NCBI RefSeq assembly: GCF_001425235.1
Contig: NZ_LMEA01000007.1
Span: forward strand, 680,930 to 744,929
From: Devosia sp. Root413D1
Lineage (GTDB): Bacteria; Pseudomonadota; Alphaproteobacteria; Rhizobiales; Devosiaceae
Direction of reading: 5' to 3'
Length of the DNA: 64,000 bases
The notes beneath the pieces are model-generated. The model was not told where the DNA came from, ran no database searches, and saw nothing but the letters and a program-made list of their open reading frames with translations. The position numbers were made by a program, and so were the translations under genes. Shown here one piece after another: positions 19,896 through 28,475 of this stretch (position 1 is its first letter; each line of letters opens with the position of its first letter).

Positions 19896-22800
19896 CTAGT
19901 TCAGCCGGACGTCCACCACGCCTTCCATCGCCTTGATGCTGCCGGCGATCTCTGCGCTGAGGCGGTAGCCGCCCCTGAGCTCGATCTCGTACTCCTTCGC
20001 CCCCGCATCGCGGATGACGATGAAGCTGACCTGGCCTTCGCCACCGGGCTTGAGCTGCGAAGCGATCGGGGCGAGGCACTTCTCGGAGCCGGCGAATACC
20101 GTGAGGCGCCGGCCGACCTTTTCAGCCGCCCCCTCGATCGGCTCAGCCTTGCTCAGGCGAATGCTTATGCCATCGGGGCGTTCATCGGCTTCAACCGTCA
20201 GGATCACCGACTTGCCTGGCTGCAGGACATTGGAGAACTGGCTGATCTGCTCGGAAAAGGCGATCACCTCGTAGCCGCCGCTCGCGTCCGACAGGCTGAG
20301 GATCGCCATCGGCGTGCCCTTTTTGGTACGGCGATCGTTACGGGACGCAATCGTGCCGGCAATGCGCCCTGCCCGTGCATCGGCTTCCTTTACCGCCCGC
20401 TCGAAATCACTGTAGGGCGTCACCCGCAGCCGGTCGAACAGCTCGGCGTACTGATCGAGCGGATGACCCGAAAGGTGGAAGCCGATGGCGCCGTGCTCGC
20501 GCGCCAGCCGTTCGGCCGGTAGCCAATTGGTTACGGCTTGATTGAGCAGGATCGGCGGAGGACCATCGAAATCCAGCAGGCCGAGCTGACCGGTGTCACG
20601 ATCGCTGTTGATCGAGGATGCCGTCGCGACGATAGCGTCGATGGCAGTGAAAGCCTGCTCCCGACGTGGCACCAGTTGGTCGAACGCGCCGGCGTTGACG
20701 AGAGCCTCAAGCGTCCGCCGATTGATGATCCTGGCGTCGACGCGCGACGCGAAATCACTCAGATCCTTGAACGGCTTGTCGCCGCGCGCTTCCATGATGT
20801 GCTCGGCCACCGCCTGGCCCACGCCCTTCACTGCGCCGATGGCGTAAAACACCTTGCCGTCGTGGGTGTTGAACACCGCATCGGAGCGGTTGACGCAGGG
20901 CGGCACGATCTCGATGCCGTGCTTCTTGGCGTCCTGGCGGAATTCATTGAGCTTATCCGTGTTGCCCATGTCGAGCGTCATGGTCGCCGCGAAGAACTCG
21001 TGCGGATAATGCGCCTTGAGATAGGCGGTCTGGTAGCTGACCAGCGCATAGGTCGCGGCGTGCGACTTGTTGAAGCCGTAGTTGGCGAACTTGGCGAGCA
21101 GGTCGAAAATGGTGTCGGCGAGGCCCTTTTTCAGGCCGTACCTGATCGCGCCCTCCTGGAAGCGCGCCCGCTGCGCATCCATTTCGGCCTTGATCTTCTT
21201 GCCCATGGCGCGGCGCAGCATATCGGCTTCGCCGAGCGAATAGCCGGAAAGGATCTGCGCGATCTGCATCACCTGTTCCTGGTAAACGATGATGCCGTAG
21301 GTCTCGTCGAGGACTTCGCTCAGCGCCTCGTGCGGATACTCCACGTCCTCGCGGCCGTGTTTGCGGTCGTTGAAGAGCGGGATGTTCTCCATCGGGCCCG
21401 GGCGGTAGAGCGCCACCAGCGCGATGATGTCCTCGAAATGGTCGGGCTTCATGTCGACCAGCGCCCGGCGCATGCCGGCGCCTTCCACCTGGAACACACC
21501 CGCCGTGTCGCCGATGGCGTAGAGCTTGTAGGTCTTCTCGTCGTCGATCGGGATGTCTTCGATGCGGAACTTGCCGTCGCCGCTGCGATTGATCATGTCG
21601 ACGGCGCGCTTGATGGTGGTCAGCGTCTTGAGGCCGAGGAAGTCGAACTTCACCAGCCCGGCCGTCTCCGACCACTTCATGTTGTACTGGCTGACCGGCA
21701 TATCCGAGCGCGGATCGCGGTAGAGCGGCGCCAGTTCCTGCAGCGGCCGGTCGCCGATGACGATGCCGGCAGCGTGGGTCGAAGCGTGCCGGTAGAGCCC
21801 CTCGAGCTTCTGCCCGATGGCCAGCAGCTCGCCGACCTGCTCGTCTTCGTCGGCCAGTTGCCTCAGCTGCGGCACTTCCTTCAGCGAGCGCTCGAGCGTC
21901 CAGGGGTCGGCCGGGTTGGCCGGCACGAGCTTCGCAATGCGGTCTACCTGCCCATATGGCATCTGCAGCACGCGGCCGACGTCACGCAGCACGGCGCGTG
22001 CCTGCAGCGTTCCGAAAGTGATGATCTGCGCAACCTGCGCCTCGCCGTATTTCTGCTGGACGTAGCGGATCACCTCTTCGCGGCGGTCCTGGCAGAAGTC
22101 GATGTCGAAGTCCGGCATCGACACGCGTTCGGGGTTGAGGAAGCGCTCGAACAGCAGGTTGTAGCGGAGCGGATCGAGGTCGGTGATGGTGGTCGCATAG
22201 GCCACCAGCGAGCCGGCGCCGGAACCGCGGCCGGGGCCGACCGGGATGTCCTGCGCCTTGGCCCACTGGATGAAGTCGGCAACGATCAGGAAGTAGCCGG
22301 GATACTTCATCCGCTCGATGATGCCGAGCTCGTATTCCAGCCGCTCGCGATAGATTTCCTCGGTCTTGCCGGGGGCGACGCCGACCACGCGGAACCGCTC
22401 CTCGAGGCCGGTGCGCGCCATATGGGCGAGCGCCTGCGCCTCGGCCGCCACCGCCTCCTCGGCCGATTGGCCGGGGGATGCGGCAAAGGTCGGCAACACC
22501 GGATTGCGCTTCTTGGGCCGGTAACCGATGCGTTGCGCGATCTCGATGGTGTTGTCGAGCGCTTCGGGCAGGTCGGCGAAGAGCTTTTGCATCTCCTCGC
22601 GGGTCTTGAAATAGTGCTGGTCGGTGAGCTTGCGGCGTTCGGTCTGCGCCACCACCGTACCGCCGGCGATCGCCAGCAGCGCGTCATGCGCCTCATGGTC
22701 GGAGGGGCCAGGATAGAACGGCTCGTTGGTGGCGACCAGCGGCACGCCGCGGGCGTAGGCGTAATCGAGGAGCTTGGCTTCGTTCAGCGTTTCCTGCGGG

Positions 22801-23369
22801 CGGCCATGCCGCTGCAGCTCGATATAGAACCGGTCGCCGAACAGCTCACGCAGCCGGTCGAGCCGACCCAGCGCAATCGTATCCACATTATTGGCGAACC
22901 ACGGGTCGATCGCGCCTTCCGGGCCACCGCTGAGACAGATGATGCCCTCGAGCGCCTCGCGCTGCAGCCAGCCGAGCTTGGCGGCGGCGCGCCCATTCTC
23001 GCCCTCGAGGTGAGCACGGCTGACGAGACCGGACAGATTGGCGAAGCCGGTCTCTGACGCCGCCAGCAGCACCAGCCCGCCCTTGCCATAACGGCCACGA
23101 TCATGGCCGCGCTCCTGCATGCGATCCTGGCTGTCCTCCATGGCGGAGAAATCCACCGCCAGTTCGACGCCGATCAGCGGCTGGATCCCCTTCCCCGCCG
23201 CCTTCTCGGAGAACTCGAGCGCGCCGAACAGGTTATTGGTGTCGGCAATACCGAGCGCCGGCTGCTTGTCCGCCTTGGCGAGATCGAGCAACTTGCTGAG
23301 CGGCAGCGCTCCCTCGAGGAGCGAGTAAGCCGAGTGTACATGCAGGTGAATGAAGCCGGGGCCAGCCAT
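19896..23369 (-). CDS. dnaE: DNA polymerase III alpha subunit
   Basis: Replicative polymerase. The 1157-residue product starts with a PHP domain (FIHLHVHSAYSLLEGALPLS), then the PolC-type palm with catalytic Asp pair in SMPDFDIDFCQDRREEV (about residue 418), fingers, tandem HhH and an OB domain near the C-terminus (RAGRIAGTIASRNDRRTKKG). Length and DnaE1 style indicate the essential replicase rather than the error-prone DnaE2. It converges with the flavin oxidase gene (38 bp) and is preceded by the tiny SOS-promoter ORF, 62 bp upstream, which could be co-transcribed with it. Confidence 0.96.
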   Translation of the reverse strand: MAGPGFIHLHVHSAYSLLEGALPLSKLLDLAKADKQPALGIADTNNLFGALEFSEKAAGKGIQPLIGVELAVDFSAMEDSQDRMQERGHDRGRYGKGGLVLLAASETGFANLSGLVSRAHLEGENGRAAAKLGWLQREALEGIICLSGGPEGAIDPWFANNVDTIALGRLDRLRELFGDRFYIELQRHGRPQETLNEAKLLDYAYARGVPLVATNEPFYPGPSDHEAHDALLAIAGGTVVAQTERRKLTDQHYFKTREEMQKLFADLPEALDNTIEIAQRIGYRPKKRNPVLPTFAASPGQSAEEAVAAEAQALAHMARTGLEERFRVVGVAPGKTEEIYRERLEYELGIIERMKYPGYFLIVADFIQWAKAQDIPVGPGRGSGAGSLVAYATTITDLDPLRYNLLFERFLNPERVSMPDFDIDFCQDRREEVIRYVQQKYGEAQVAQIITFGTLQARAVLRDVGRVLQMPYGQVDRIAKLVPANPADPWTLERSLKEVPQLRQLADEDEQVGELLAIGQKLEGLYRHASTHAAGIVIGDRPLQELAPLYRDPRSDMPVSQYNMKWSETAGLVKFDFLGLKTLTTIKRAVDMINRSGDGKFRIEDIPIDDEKTYKLYAIGDTAGVFQVEGAGMRRALVDMKPDHFEDIIALVALYRPGPMENIPLFNDRKHGREDVEYPHEALSEVLDETYGIIVYQEQVMQIAQILSGYSLGEADMLRRAMGKKIKAEMDAQRARFQEGAIRYGLKKGLADTIFDLLAKFANYGFNKSHAATYALVSYQTAYLKAHYPHEFFAATMTLDMGNTDKLNEFRQDAKKHGIEIVPPCVNRSDAVFNTHDGKVFYAIGAVKGVGQAVAEHIMEARGDKPFKDLSDFASRVDARIINRRTLEALVNAGAFDQLVPRREQAFTAIDAIVATASSINSDRDTGQLGLLDFDGPPPILLNQAVTNWLPAERLAREHGAIGFHLSGHPLDQYAELFDRLRVTPYSDFERAVKEADARAGRIAGTIASRNDRRTKKGTPMAILSLSDASGGYEVIAFSEQISQFSNVLQPGKSVILTVEADERPDGISIRLSKAEPIEGAAEKVGRRLTVFAGSEKCLAPIASQLKPGGEGQVSFIVIRDAGAKEYEIELRGGYRLSAEIAGSIKAMEGVVDVRLN

Positions 23370-23431
23370 TCGTCGTTCCTAACCCCGTGGCGGCACCACG
23401 GCCACACACGAGGACGTCAATCCACAGCTCG

Positions 23432-23530
23432 TCACACGAGTCGGGCAGCGATATCCATCCAGGTCAGCGAGGCGACCGAAAAGCCGCAGATAGTGACGAA
23501 AGCCAGCAGATCCTTGACGAAAGAGAGCAT
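23432..23530 (-). CDS. Predicted 32-residue single-helix membrane protein under an SOS promoter
   Basis: A short frame: ATG 23530 to TGA 23432. The product starts MLSFVKDLLAFVTICG and ends MDIAARLV, with one hydrophobic segment (about residues 4-24) suited to crossing the inner membrane, one Lys near the N-terminus and one Arg near the C-terminus. Support for a real gene: a perfect GGAGG ribosome site 5 nt before the ATG and a -35/-10 pair 28-56 bp upstream with a LexA site between them. Caulobacter SidA, a 29-residue SOS-induced membrane inhibitor of cell division, is the nearest conceptual analogue; similarity of sequence is not claimed. It precedes dnaE by 62 bp. Confidence 0.65.
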   Translation of the reverse strand: MLSFVKDLLAFVTICGFSVASLTWMDIAARLV

Positions 23531-23557
23531 CGGAACCTCCAAAGTTTCTGTTCCGTT

Positions 23558-23586
23558 CTTGTATGTTCTCAATTTGTTCTTGTCTA
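23558..23586 (-). promoter_or_regulatory. SOS promoter: LexA site GTTC-N7-GTTC between -35 and -10
   Basis: Minus-strand -35 TAGACA (23581-23586) and -10 TACAAG (23558-23563) are 17 bp apart. The spacer holds GTTCTCAATTTGTTC (23565-23579; plus-strand reading), an exact match to the GTTC-N7-GTTC LexA operator of alphaproteobacteria. Two more GTTC words at 23550-23553 and 23555-23558 lie next to it. LexA bound here would block the promoter of the 32-codon ORF; the divergent PEP mutase-family gene could also be affected. Confidence 0.7.
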
Positions 23587-23661
23587 GCACCATCGGCCTA
23601 GCCATGAATACGTGGTTAACGCGCGAGTCGCCGATCCACCAAGCCGCAAGGAGAACGAGAG

Positions 23662-24489
23662 TTGAACCAAGAGCAGAAAGCCGAGCGTTTCCAGGCGCTT
23701 CACCAGGGCGCGCTGTTCGTCATCCCCAACCCGTGGGACGCCGGTAGCGCCCGCCTGCTCGCTGGTTTCGGCTTCTCGGCGCTTGCCACCACCAGCGCCG
23801 GCCTGGCTTTCGCACTCGGCCGCCGCGACGGCGAAGGCAGCGTCAGCCGCGATGAGGCCCTGCGCAACGCTGCCGAGATCGTCGCCGCGACCGACCTGCC
23901 GGTCAGCGCCGACCTTGAGAACGGCTATGGCGACACGCCCGAGGACGCCGCCGAAACCACGCGCCTCGCTGCCGAGGTGGGCCTGGTGGGCAGCTCGATC
24001 GAGGACGCGACGGGCAACGCGGCCGATCCGATCTACGACTTCAACCTCTCGGTTGAGCGCGTCGCCGCCGCGGCCGAGGCGGCGCATGCCCGCTCGTTCC
24101 CATTCACCTTCGTCGCCCGCGCCGAGAATTTCCTCCACGGCCGCAACGACCTCGACGACACCATCCGCCGCCTGCAGGCCTATGAGAAAGCCGGCGCCGA
24201 TGTGCTGTTCGCGCCGGGCTTGCCCAACCTCGATGCCATCCGCACAGTCTGCGCATCGGTGACAAAGCCGGTAAATGTCGTGCTGGGGGCGAAGAACACC
24301 CCCTACTCTCTCGCCGACCTGGCGGCGGCCGGCGTGCGCCGGGTGAGCACCGGCAGCTCGTTCGCCCGCGCCGCGCTCACCGGCCTCAGGGATGCGTCGC
24401 TGGAGCTCTTGGGCCCGGGCACTGCCACCTATCTGGACGACGCCATCACCTTTGCCGAGGTGACGGCGCTGATGGCATCGAAGCGCTAA
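23662..24489 (+). CDS. Isocitrate lyase/PEP mutase superfamily protein
   Basis: TIM-barrel enzyme of the phosphonopyruvate mutase/2-methylisocitrate lyase group; members break or form C-C or P-C bonds next to a carboxylate using Mg2+. The 275-residue product shows FVIPNPWDAGSARLLAGFGF at the N-terminus (Asp-binding phosphate and Mg region) and SADLENGYGD, the family metal motif. The isocitrate lyase catalytic KKCGH loop is absent, so it is not a glyoxylate cycle enzyme. The start is TTG 23662 with AAGGAG 8 nt upstream. It sits between dnaE and lolD, where many relatives have no gene. Exact substrate unknown. Confidence 0.8.
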   Translation: MNQEQKAERFQALHQGALFVIPNPWDAGSARLLAGFGFSALATTSAGLAFALGRRDGEGSVSRDEALRNAAEIVAATDLPVSADLENGYGDTPEDAAETTRLAAEVGLVGSSIEDATGNAADPIYDFNLSVERVAAAAEAAHARSFPFTFVARAENFLHGRNDLDDTIRRLQAYEKAGADVLFAPGLPNLDAIRTVCASVTKPVNVVLGAKNTPYSLADLAAAGVRRVSTGSSFARAALTGLRDASLELLGPGTATYLDDAITFAEVTALMASKR

Positions 24490-24520
24490 GCTGTGAAAGT
24501 CTGCGGAGCCTGCTGTTTTG

Positions 24521-24545
24521 CACTTCTCCCATGATGGGAGAAGTG
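24521..24545. repeat. Near-perfect 25-bp palindrome
   Basis: CACTTCTCCCAT (24521-24532), G, ATGGGAGAAGTG (24534-24545): 12-bp arms around one base, 32 nt past the stop of the PEP mutase-family gene. No T-run on either side. It may serve as a 3' stabiliser or be a copy of a dispersed intergenic repeat. Confidence 0.6.
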
Positions 24546-24588
24546 AGGCGGCTGGATTTCGCGTAGCGATGCGGTTACCCCTTCGGCC

Positions 24589-24954
24589 ATGGCGATAGAT
24601 GCCCGCACCCGCAAGAAACTCGTCCGCATCCTGAAGCTGCTCGGGTCGGACCAACCAGGCGAACGCGACTCCGCCGCGCTCGCCGCACACAAGCTGGTCG
24701 CGTCGCTGGGGACCGATTGGGACACGCTGCTCGAACCGCCACCTGAAACCAAGGTAGTGGTCCGTCGGGTGCGGGAGTGGGACATCAACCACCAGGAAGC
24801 AGCCGAGACCCGCATCCGCCAGCTCCGGGACACCAATGAGCGCCAGGCCCGACAGATCCGCGGCCTCAGGACCCGGGTAAACAGCCTGCTCGACCGTGAG
24901 CGCTTGCGGCGCGCCAGCGAGGGCGATGAGGACGAGGTCCGGACGGACGGCTAG
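24589..24954 (+). CDS. Hypothetical protein with C-terminal coiled coil
   Basis: The 121-residue product has an N-terminal helical, basic part (RTRKKLVRILKLLGSDQPGE, repeated Ala-rich helix) resembling the start of DUF2786-like proteins, and a charged heptad-rich stretch (residues about 75-105) likely to form a coiled coil, then an acidic tail. Codon use is like its neighbours. No ribosome site is evident before ATG 24589, so the start is uncertain. It ends 37 bp before a palindromic repeat and converges with lolD. Function unknown; a DNA- or protein-binding role would be a guess. Confidence 0.6.
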   Translation: MAIDARTRKKLVRILKLLGSDQPGERDSAALAAHKLVASLGTDWDTLLEPPPETKVVVRRVREWDINHQEAAETRIRQLRDTNERQARQIRGLRTRVNSLLDRERLRRASEGDEDEVRTDG

Positions 24955-24991
24955 AGGGGGGAGGACCACACCGTTCGTTCCACCCACTCGG

Positions 24992-25019
24992 TGTCATCCC
25001 AGCGAAAGCTGGGATGACA
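24992..25019. repeat. Palindromic intergenic repeat with GAAA tetraloop
   Basis: TGTCATCCCAGC (24992-25003), GAAA, GCTGGGATGACA (25008-25019): a perfect 12-bp stem with a C(GAAA)G loop. The same unit occurs as two inverted copies at 30577-30656. It lies between convergent 24589-24954 and lolD and could terminate or protect both transcripts. Confidence 0.8.
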
Positions 25020-25076
25020 GCCGGTGGGGAGGCGAGTTGGTGGCCGACCCTCCCTCCCGTTTGGATCGCAAGCGGC

Positions 25077-25763
25077 CTACAGCGTGATCGGCTCGATCAG
25101 CCCGCCGCGCAGCGTCACGATCCGGTTGGCCCGGCGCGCCAGCTCATGGTTGTGCGTGGCGATCAGCGCTGCGGCGCCTTCTTCCCGGATCAGCGCGGCA
25201 AGCGCTTCGAACACCACGTCGCTGGTCGCCGGGTCGAGGTTGCCGGTGGGTTCGTCCGCGAGGATGATCCGCGGATGGTTGGCCGCAGCGCGGGCGATGG
25301 CGACGCGCTGCTGCTCGCCGCCCGACAGTTCGGCCGGTCGATGCTGGGCCCGCGGCGCGATGCCGAGGATATCGAGCAGCTGCATGGCCCGCTTCTCGGC
25401 CGCCGCACGGTCCCGCCCGGCAATCAGCTGCGGCATGGTGACGTTCTCGAGCGCCGAGAATTCCGGCAAGAGGTGATGGAACTGGTAGACGTAGCCGATG
25501 GTATCGCGGCGCAGCACGGTGCGGCCGCGTTCGTTGAGCTTGCTGGTCGGCACGCCGGTGATCTCGACCTCGCCGCCCTGCGGCCGCTCCAGCAGCCCCG
25601 AAATATGCAGCAGCGTCGACTTGCCGGCGCCCGACGGCGCGACGATCGCGACGAGCTCGCCGCCCTTGACCTCGAGGTCGGCTGCCTCGAGCACCCGCAC
25701 CAGCGTGGCGCCCTCGCCGTAATGGCGATGCACCTTGGCGAGCTTCAGGTGGACATCACTCAT
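25077..25763 (-). CDS. lolD: Lipoprotein-releasing ABC transporter ATPase LolD
   Basis: Powers LolCE extraction of outer-membrane lipoproteins from the inner membrane. The 228-residue ATPase has Walker [10 protein letters not shown] (family usually GPSGSGKS; the leading Ala is a mild variant), the signature [15 protein letters not shown] and Walker [14 protein letters not shown]. The start [16 protein letters not shown] at 25763 overlaps the stop of the upstream lolE-like gene by 8 nt; the longer frame is a shadow. Last gene of proS-lolC-lolE-lolD. Confidence 0.94.
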   Translation of the reverse strand: MSDVHLKLAKVHRHYGEGATLVRVLEAADLEVKGGELVAIVAPSGAGKSTLLHISGLLERPQGGEVEITGVPTSKLNERGRTVLRRDTIGYVYQFHHLLPEFSALENVTMPQLIAGRDRAAAEKRAMQLLDILGIAPRAQHRPAELSGGEQQRVAIARAAANHPRIILADEPTGNLDPATSDVVFEALAALIREEGAAALIATHNHELARRANRIVTLRGGLIEPITL

Positions 25764-27117
25764 AGCGAAGGGCCTCGACAGGATCGTATTGGGCGGCGCG
25801 CCAGGCGGGATAGAGCGTCGCAAGGAAGGACAAGCCCATGGCGACGGCAACGATGGCGATCACTTCGGATGGGTTGGTGCGGCTCGGCAGCGAGGACAGG
25901 AAGAACACCTCGGGCGGAAAGATGGTGAAGCCGAGCACGCTCGAAAGGCACGCTCGGATCGCCTCGGCATTGGCGGCAATCACCAGCCCCAGCGCCAGGC
26001 CGAGCAGCGTGCCGCCGACGCCGATCGCCACGCCCGCAATGCCGAAGATTCGCATGATCGAGCCGCGCGTCGCGCCCATGGTGCGCAGCACCGCGATATC
26101 GGTGCCCTTGTCCTTCACCAGCATGATCAGGCTGGAGATGATGTTGAACGCCGCGACGACAACGATCATCGACAGGATGACGAACATCACGCTGCCCTGG
26201 GTCTGCAGCGCATCGAAGAAGTTCTGGTGCTGCTGGCGCCAGTCCGAGAGGATCAACGGCCGTTCGATCTCTTGGCCGATCTTCAGCCGCATCGCATCGA
26301 GCGCGTTCGGATCGGCGATGAACACCTCGATCGCCGTGGCGCGATAGATCCGGTCATACGCCGCCTCGCGGTCAGCCTCGTCCGCGTCGACCGGTGGCAC
26401 GCTCGCATTGGGCTTCAGCACCCGGTCGAACATCTCGAGATAGTCCTGCGCCGGCCTGAGCGGCATGTAGAGGTAGAAACTGTCGAACTCGGTCATCCCG
26501 AGATCGAAGATCACCTGCACCGGGAACGACCGGGTGCGCGGCCGGGCGCCGCTCTGCAACCCCGATGCGTCCGGGCTCAACAGGGTTACGGTGTCGCCGA
26601 TATTGACCTTGAGCTTTTCGGCCAGGCGCCGCCCGATGGCGACACCGTTGCCGTCGTCCCAGCCATCCCAGTGCCCGAGGATCGCCCCGTCATGCAGCAG
26701 CTTCAGCTTCTCGACCGAGTCCAGCGAGATACCGCGGACGATCGCCCCGGTGGCATCGGCCTTGGCGCCGGAGGCCAGCGCCTGCCCCTCGACAAACGGG
26801 ATCGCGGCGACCACCCCGTCGACGCTCTGAATCTGGAACGCCGACTTCTCGTAGTCGGTGAAGCGCGCCTCGATCGGATAGGCCGAGAAGTGGCCGTTGA
26901 GGCCGAGCAGCTTGCTGACGATCTCGGCATTAAAACCGTTCATCACCGAGGTCACGACGATCAAGGCCGCCACCCCAAGTGCAATACCGGTCAGTGTCAG
27001 CGCGGCGATCACCGAGACGAAGCGGTCGCGCCGCCGGGCCCGCAGGTAACGGCCGGCCACCAGGAACTCGAAGCGCGAGAACGGGCCGGGATCGGAAGCC
27101 GGGGCGCGATCGGTCAT
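25756..27117 (-). CDS. lolE: Lipoprotein-releasing permease LolC/LolE, second copy
   Basis: Membrane subunit of the Lol exporter. The 453-residue product has the family start [19 protein letters not shown], one N-terminal helix ([20 protein letters not shown]), a large periplasmic domain and three C-terminal helices of FtsX type, with [25 protein letters not shown] sequence (here IVVVAAFN). It is a close paralogue of the gene upstream (27114-28475) of identical length. Start ATG 27117 overlaps that gene's stop by 4 nt. Assigning LolC to one and LolE to the other is arbitrary; symbol given by order only. Confidence 0.85.
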   Translation of the reverse strand: MTDRAPASDPGPFSRFEFLVAGRYLRARRRDRFVSVIAALTLTGIALGVAALIVVTSVMNGFNAEIVSKLLGLNGHFSAYPIEARFTDYEKSAFQIQSVDGVVAAIPFVEGQALASGAKADATGAIVRGISLDSVEKLKLLHDGAILGHWDGWDDGNGVAIGRRLAEKLKVNIGDTVTLLSPDASGLQSGARPRTRSFPVQVIFDLGMTEFDSFYLYMPLRPAQDYLEMFDRVLKPNASVPPVDADEADREAAYDRIYRATAIEVFIADPNALDAMRLKIGQEIERPLILSDWRQQHQNFFDALQTQGSVMFVILSMIVVVAAFNIISSLIMLVKDKGTDIAVLRTMGATRGSIMRIFGIAGVAIGVGGTLLGLALGLVIAANAEAIRACLSSVLGFTIFPPEVFFLSSLPSRTNPSEVIAIVAVAMGLSFLATLYPAWRAAQYDPVEALRYE

Positions 27118-28475
27118 TGGTTCAACCCCTCGATCGGATCGAGCCGTGCCGCCCGCCAGGCCGGATAGAGGGTTGCGAGGAAAGTTAAGCCCAGCGACAA
27201 CAGCACCACCACCGTCACCTCACCCGGATCGACCCGCGACGGCAGGGCCGACATCAGGAACAGCTCGGGCGGAAAGATCGAGATGTTGAGGAGGTTGGAG
27301 ACAGTGGAGCGGATCGCTTCGACGTTGATCGCGAACACCAACCCCAGGATCAGGCCAAGCAAGGTTCCCGACAGCCCGATGGCGAAACCGGTCATCGAAA
27401 AGATGCGGAGGATCGAGCCGCGCGTCGCGCCCATGGTTCTGAGCACCGCGATGTCAGGCCCCTTGTCCTTCACCAGCATCACGAGGCTGGCGATGATGTT
27501 GAAGGCGGCGACGAGAATAATCAACGACAGGATGACGAACATCACCACCCGCTCCACCTGCAGGGCGGAAAAGAACGTGGCGTTGCGCTGCTGCCAGTCG
27601 GTGATGGTGAAGTCGCCGTCCAGCGCCGCCTGCAGCTTGCCGCGCATCCCGGCAATGTTGTCGGGATCGGCGACGAAAACCTCGACGCCGCTCACCTTGT
27701 AGGCACGCTCATAGGCAGCATCGATCTCTTCGTCGGTCGCCATCACCCCGGGCATCTGCACCCCGGGCTTCAGCTTGTCCTCGAACAGCCGGAAATAGAC
27801 CTGCGCCTCCTGCATCGGCAGGTAGACATAGAAGCTGTCATATTCGGGCATGCCGATATTGAAGATGACGTTCACCGGCAGCGACAGTTCCGCTGGTGTC
27901 ATGCCGAACGGCGTCGGCGTGCCATTGGGGTTGATGATGGTGATCTGGTCGCCCAGCGACACGCCCAGCCGCTCCGACAGCCGCTGACCGATGGCGACGC
28001 CCTGGCTGCCATCCCACTGGTCCCAGCCGCCCAGCACCGCGCCCTCGCGCAGCAGGTCGAGCTTGGCCAGCGAGGCCTCGCTGATGCCGCGGACCACCAC
28101 GCCGGTGGCGCTGGCATTGCCCGAGGCAAGCGCCTGTCCCTCGACATAGGGGATGGCGTAGCGCACGCCTTCGACGCCTTCGAGGCGCGTCACCACATCG
28201 TCGTAGCCGTCGAAGCCCGTACCCGCGGTCTGCACCACGAAATGGCCGTTGAGGCCAAGGATCTTGCCCAGGAGCTCGGTGCGAAACCCGTTCATCACCG
28301 ACATCACGACGATCAGCGTCGCAACGCCCAGCACCACGCCCAACAGCGTCAGGACCGCGATGACCGAGGCGAACTTCTCCTTGCGGCGGGCGCGCAGATA
28401 GCGGCCCGCCACCAGGAACTCGAAGCGCGAGAACGGCCCTGTCCGCTTCGCCGCGATAGGCGGGGAAACGCTCAA
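27114..28475 (-). CDS. lolC: Lipoprotein-releasing permease LolC/LolE, first copy
   Basis: Partner permease of the Lol exporter: 453 residues, same domain layout as its neighbour, beginning after a short leader with [20 protein letters not shown] and ending with [20 protein letters not shown]. The start is TTG 28475, overlapping the proS stop as TTGA. The family signature [20 protein letters not shown] is nearly the same in both copies, showing an old tandem duplication; many alphaproteobacteria carry a single LolC/E-type gene (LolF). Confidence 0.85.
   Translation of the reverse strand: MSVSPPIAAKRTGPFSRFEFLVAGRYLRARRKEKFASVIAVLTLLGVVLGVATLIVVMSVMNGFRTELLGKILGLNGHFVVQTAGTGFDGYDDVVTRLEGVEGVRYAIPYVEGQALASGNASATGVVVRGISEASLAKLDLLREGAVLGGWDQWDGSQGVAIGQRLSERLGVSLGDQITIINPNGTPTPFGMTPAELSLPVNVIFNIGMPEYDSFYVYLPMQEAQVYFRLFEDKLKPGVQMPGVMATDEEIDAAYERAYKVSGVEVFVADPDNIAGMRGKLQAALDGDFTITDWQQRNATFFSALQVERVVMFVILSLIILVAAFNIIASLVMLVKDKGPDIAVLRTMGATRGSILRIFSMTGFAIGLSGTLLGLILGLVFAINVEAIRSTVSNLLNISIFPPELFLMSALPSRVDPGEVTVVVLLSLGLTFLATLYPAWRAARLDPIEGLNQ

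Noticed and set aside
23555..23568. Second LexA site GTTC-N6-GTTC
   Set aside because: Spacing is 6, not 7; mentioned only as neighbouring GTTC words.
24521..24545. Intrinsic terminator after the PEP mutase-family gene
   Set aside because: Strong palindrome but no T-run on either strand, so listed as a repeat.
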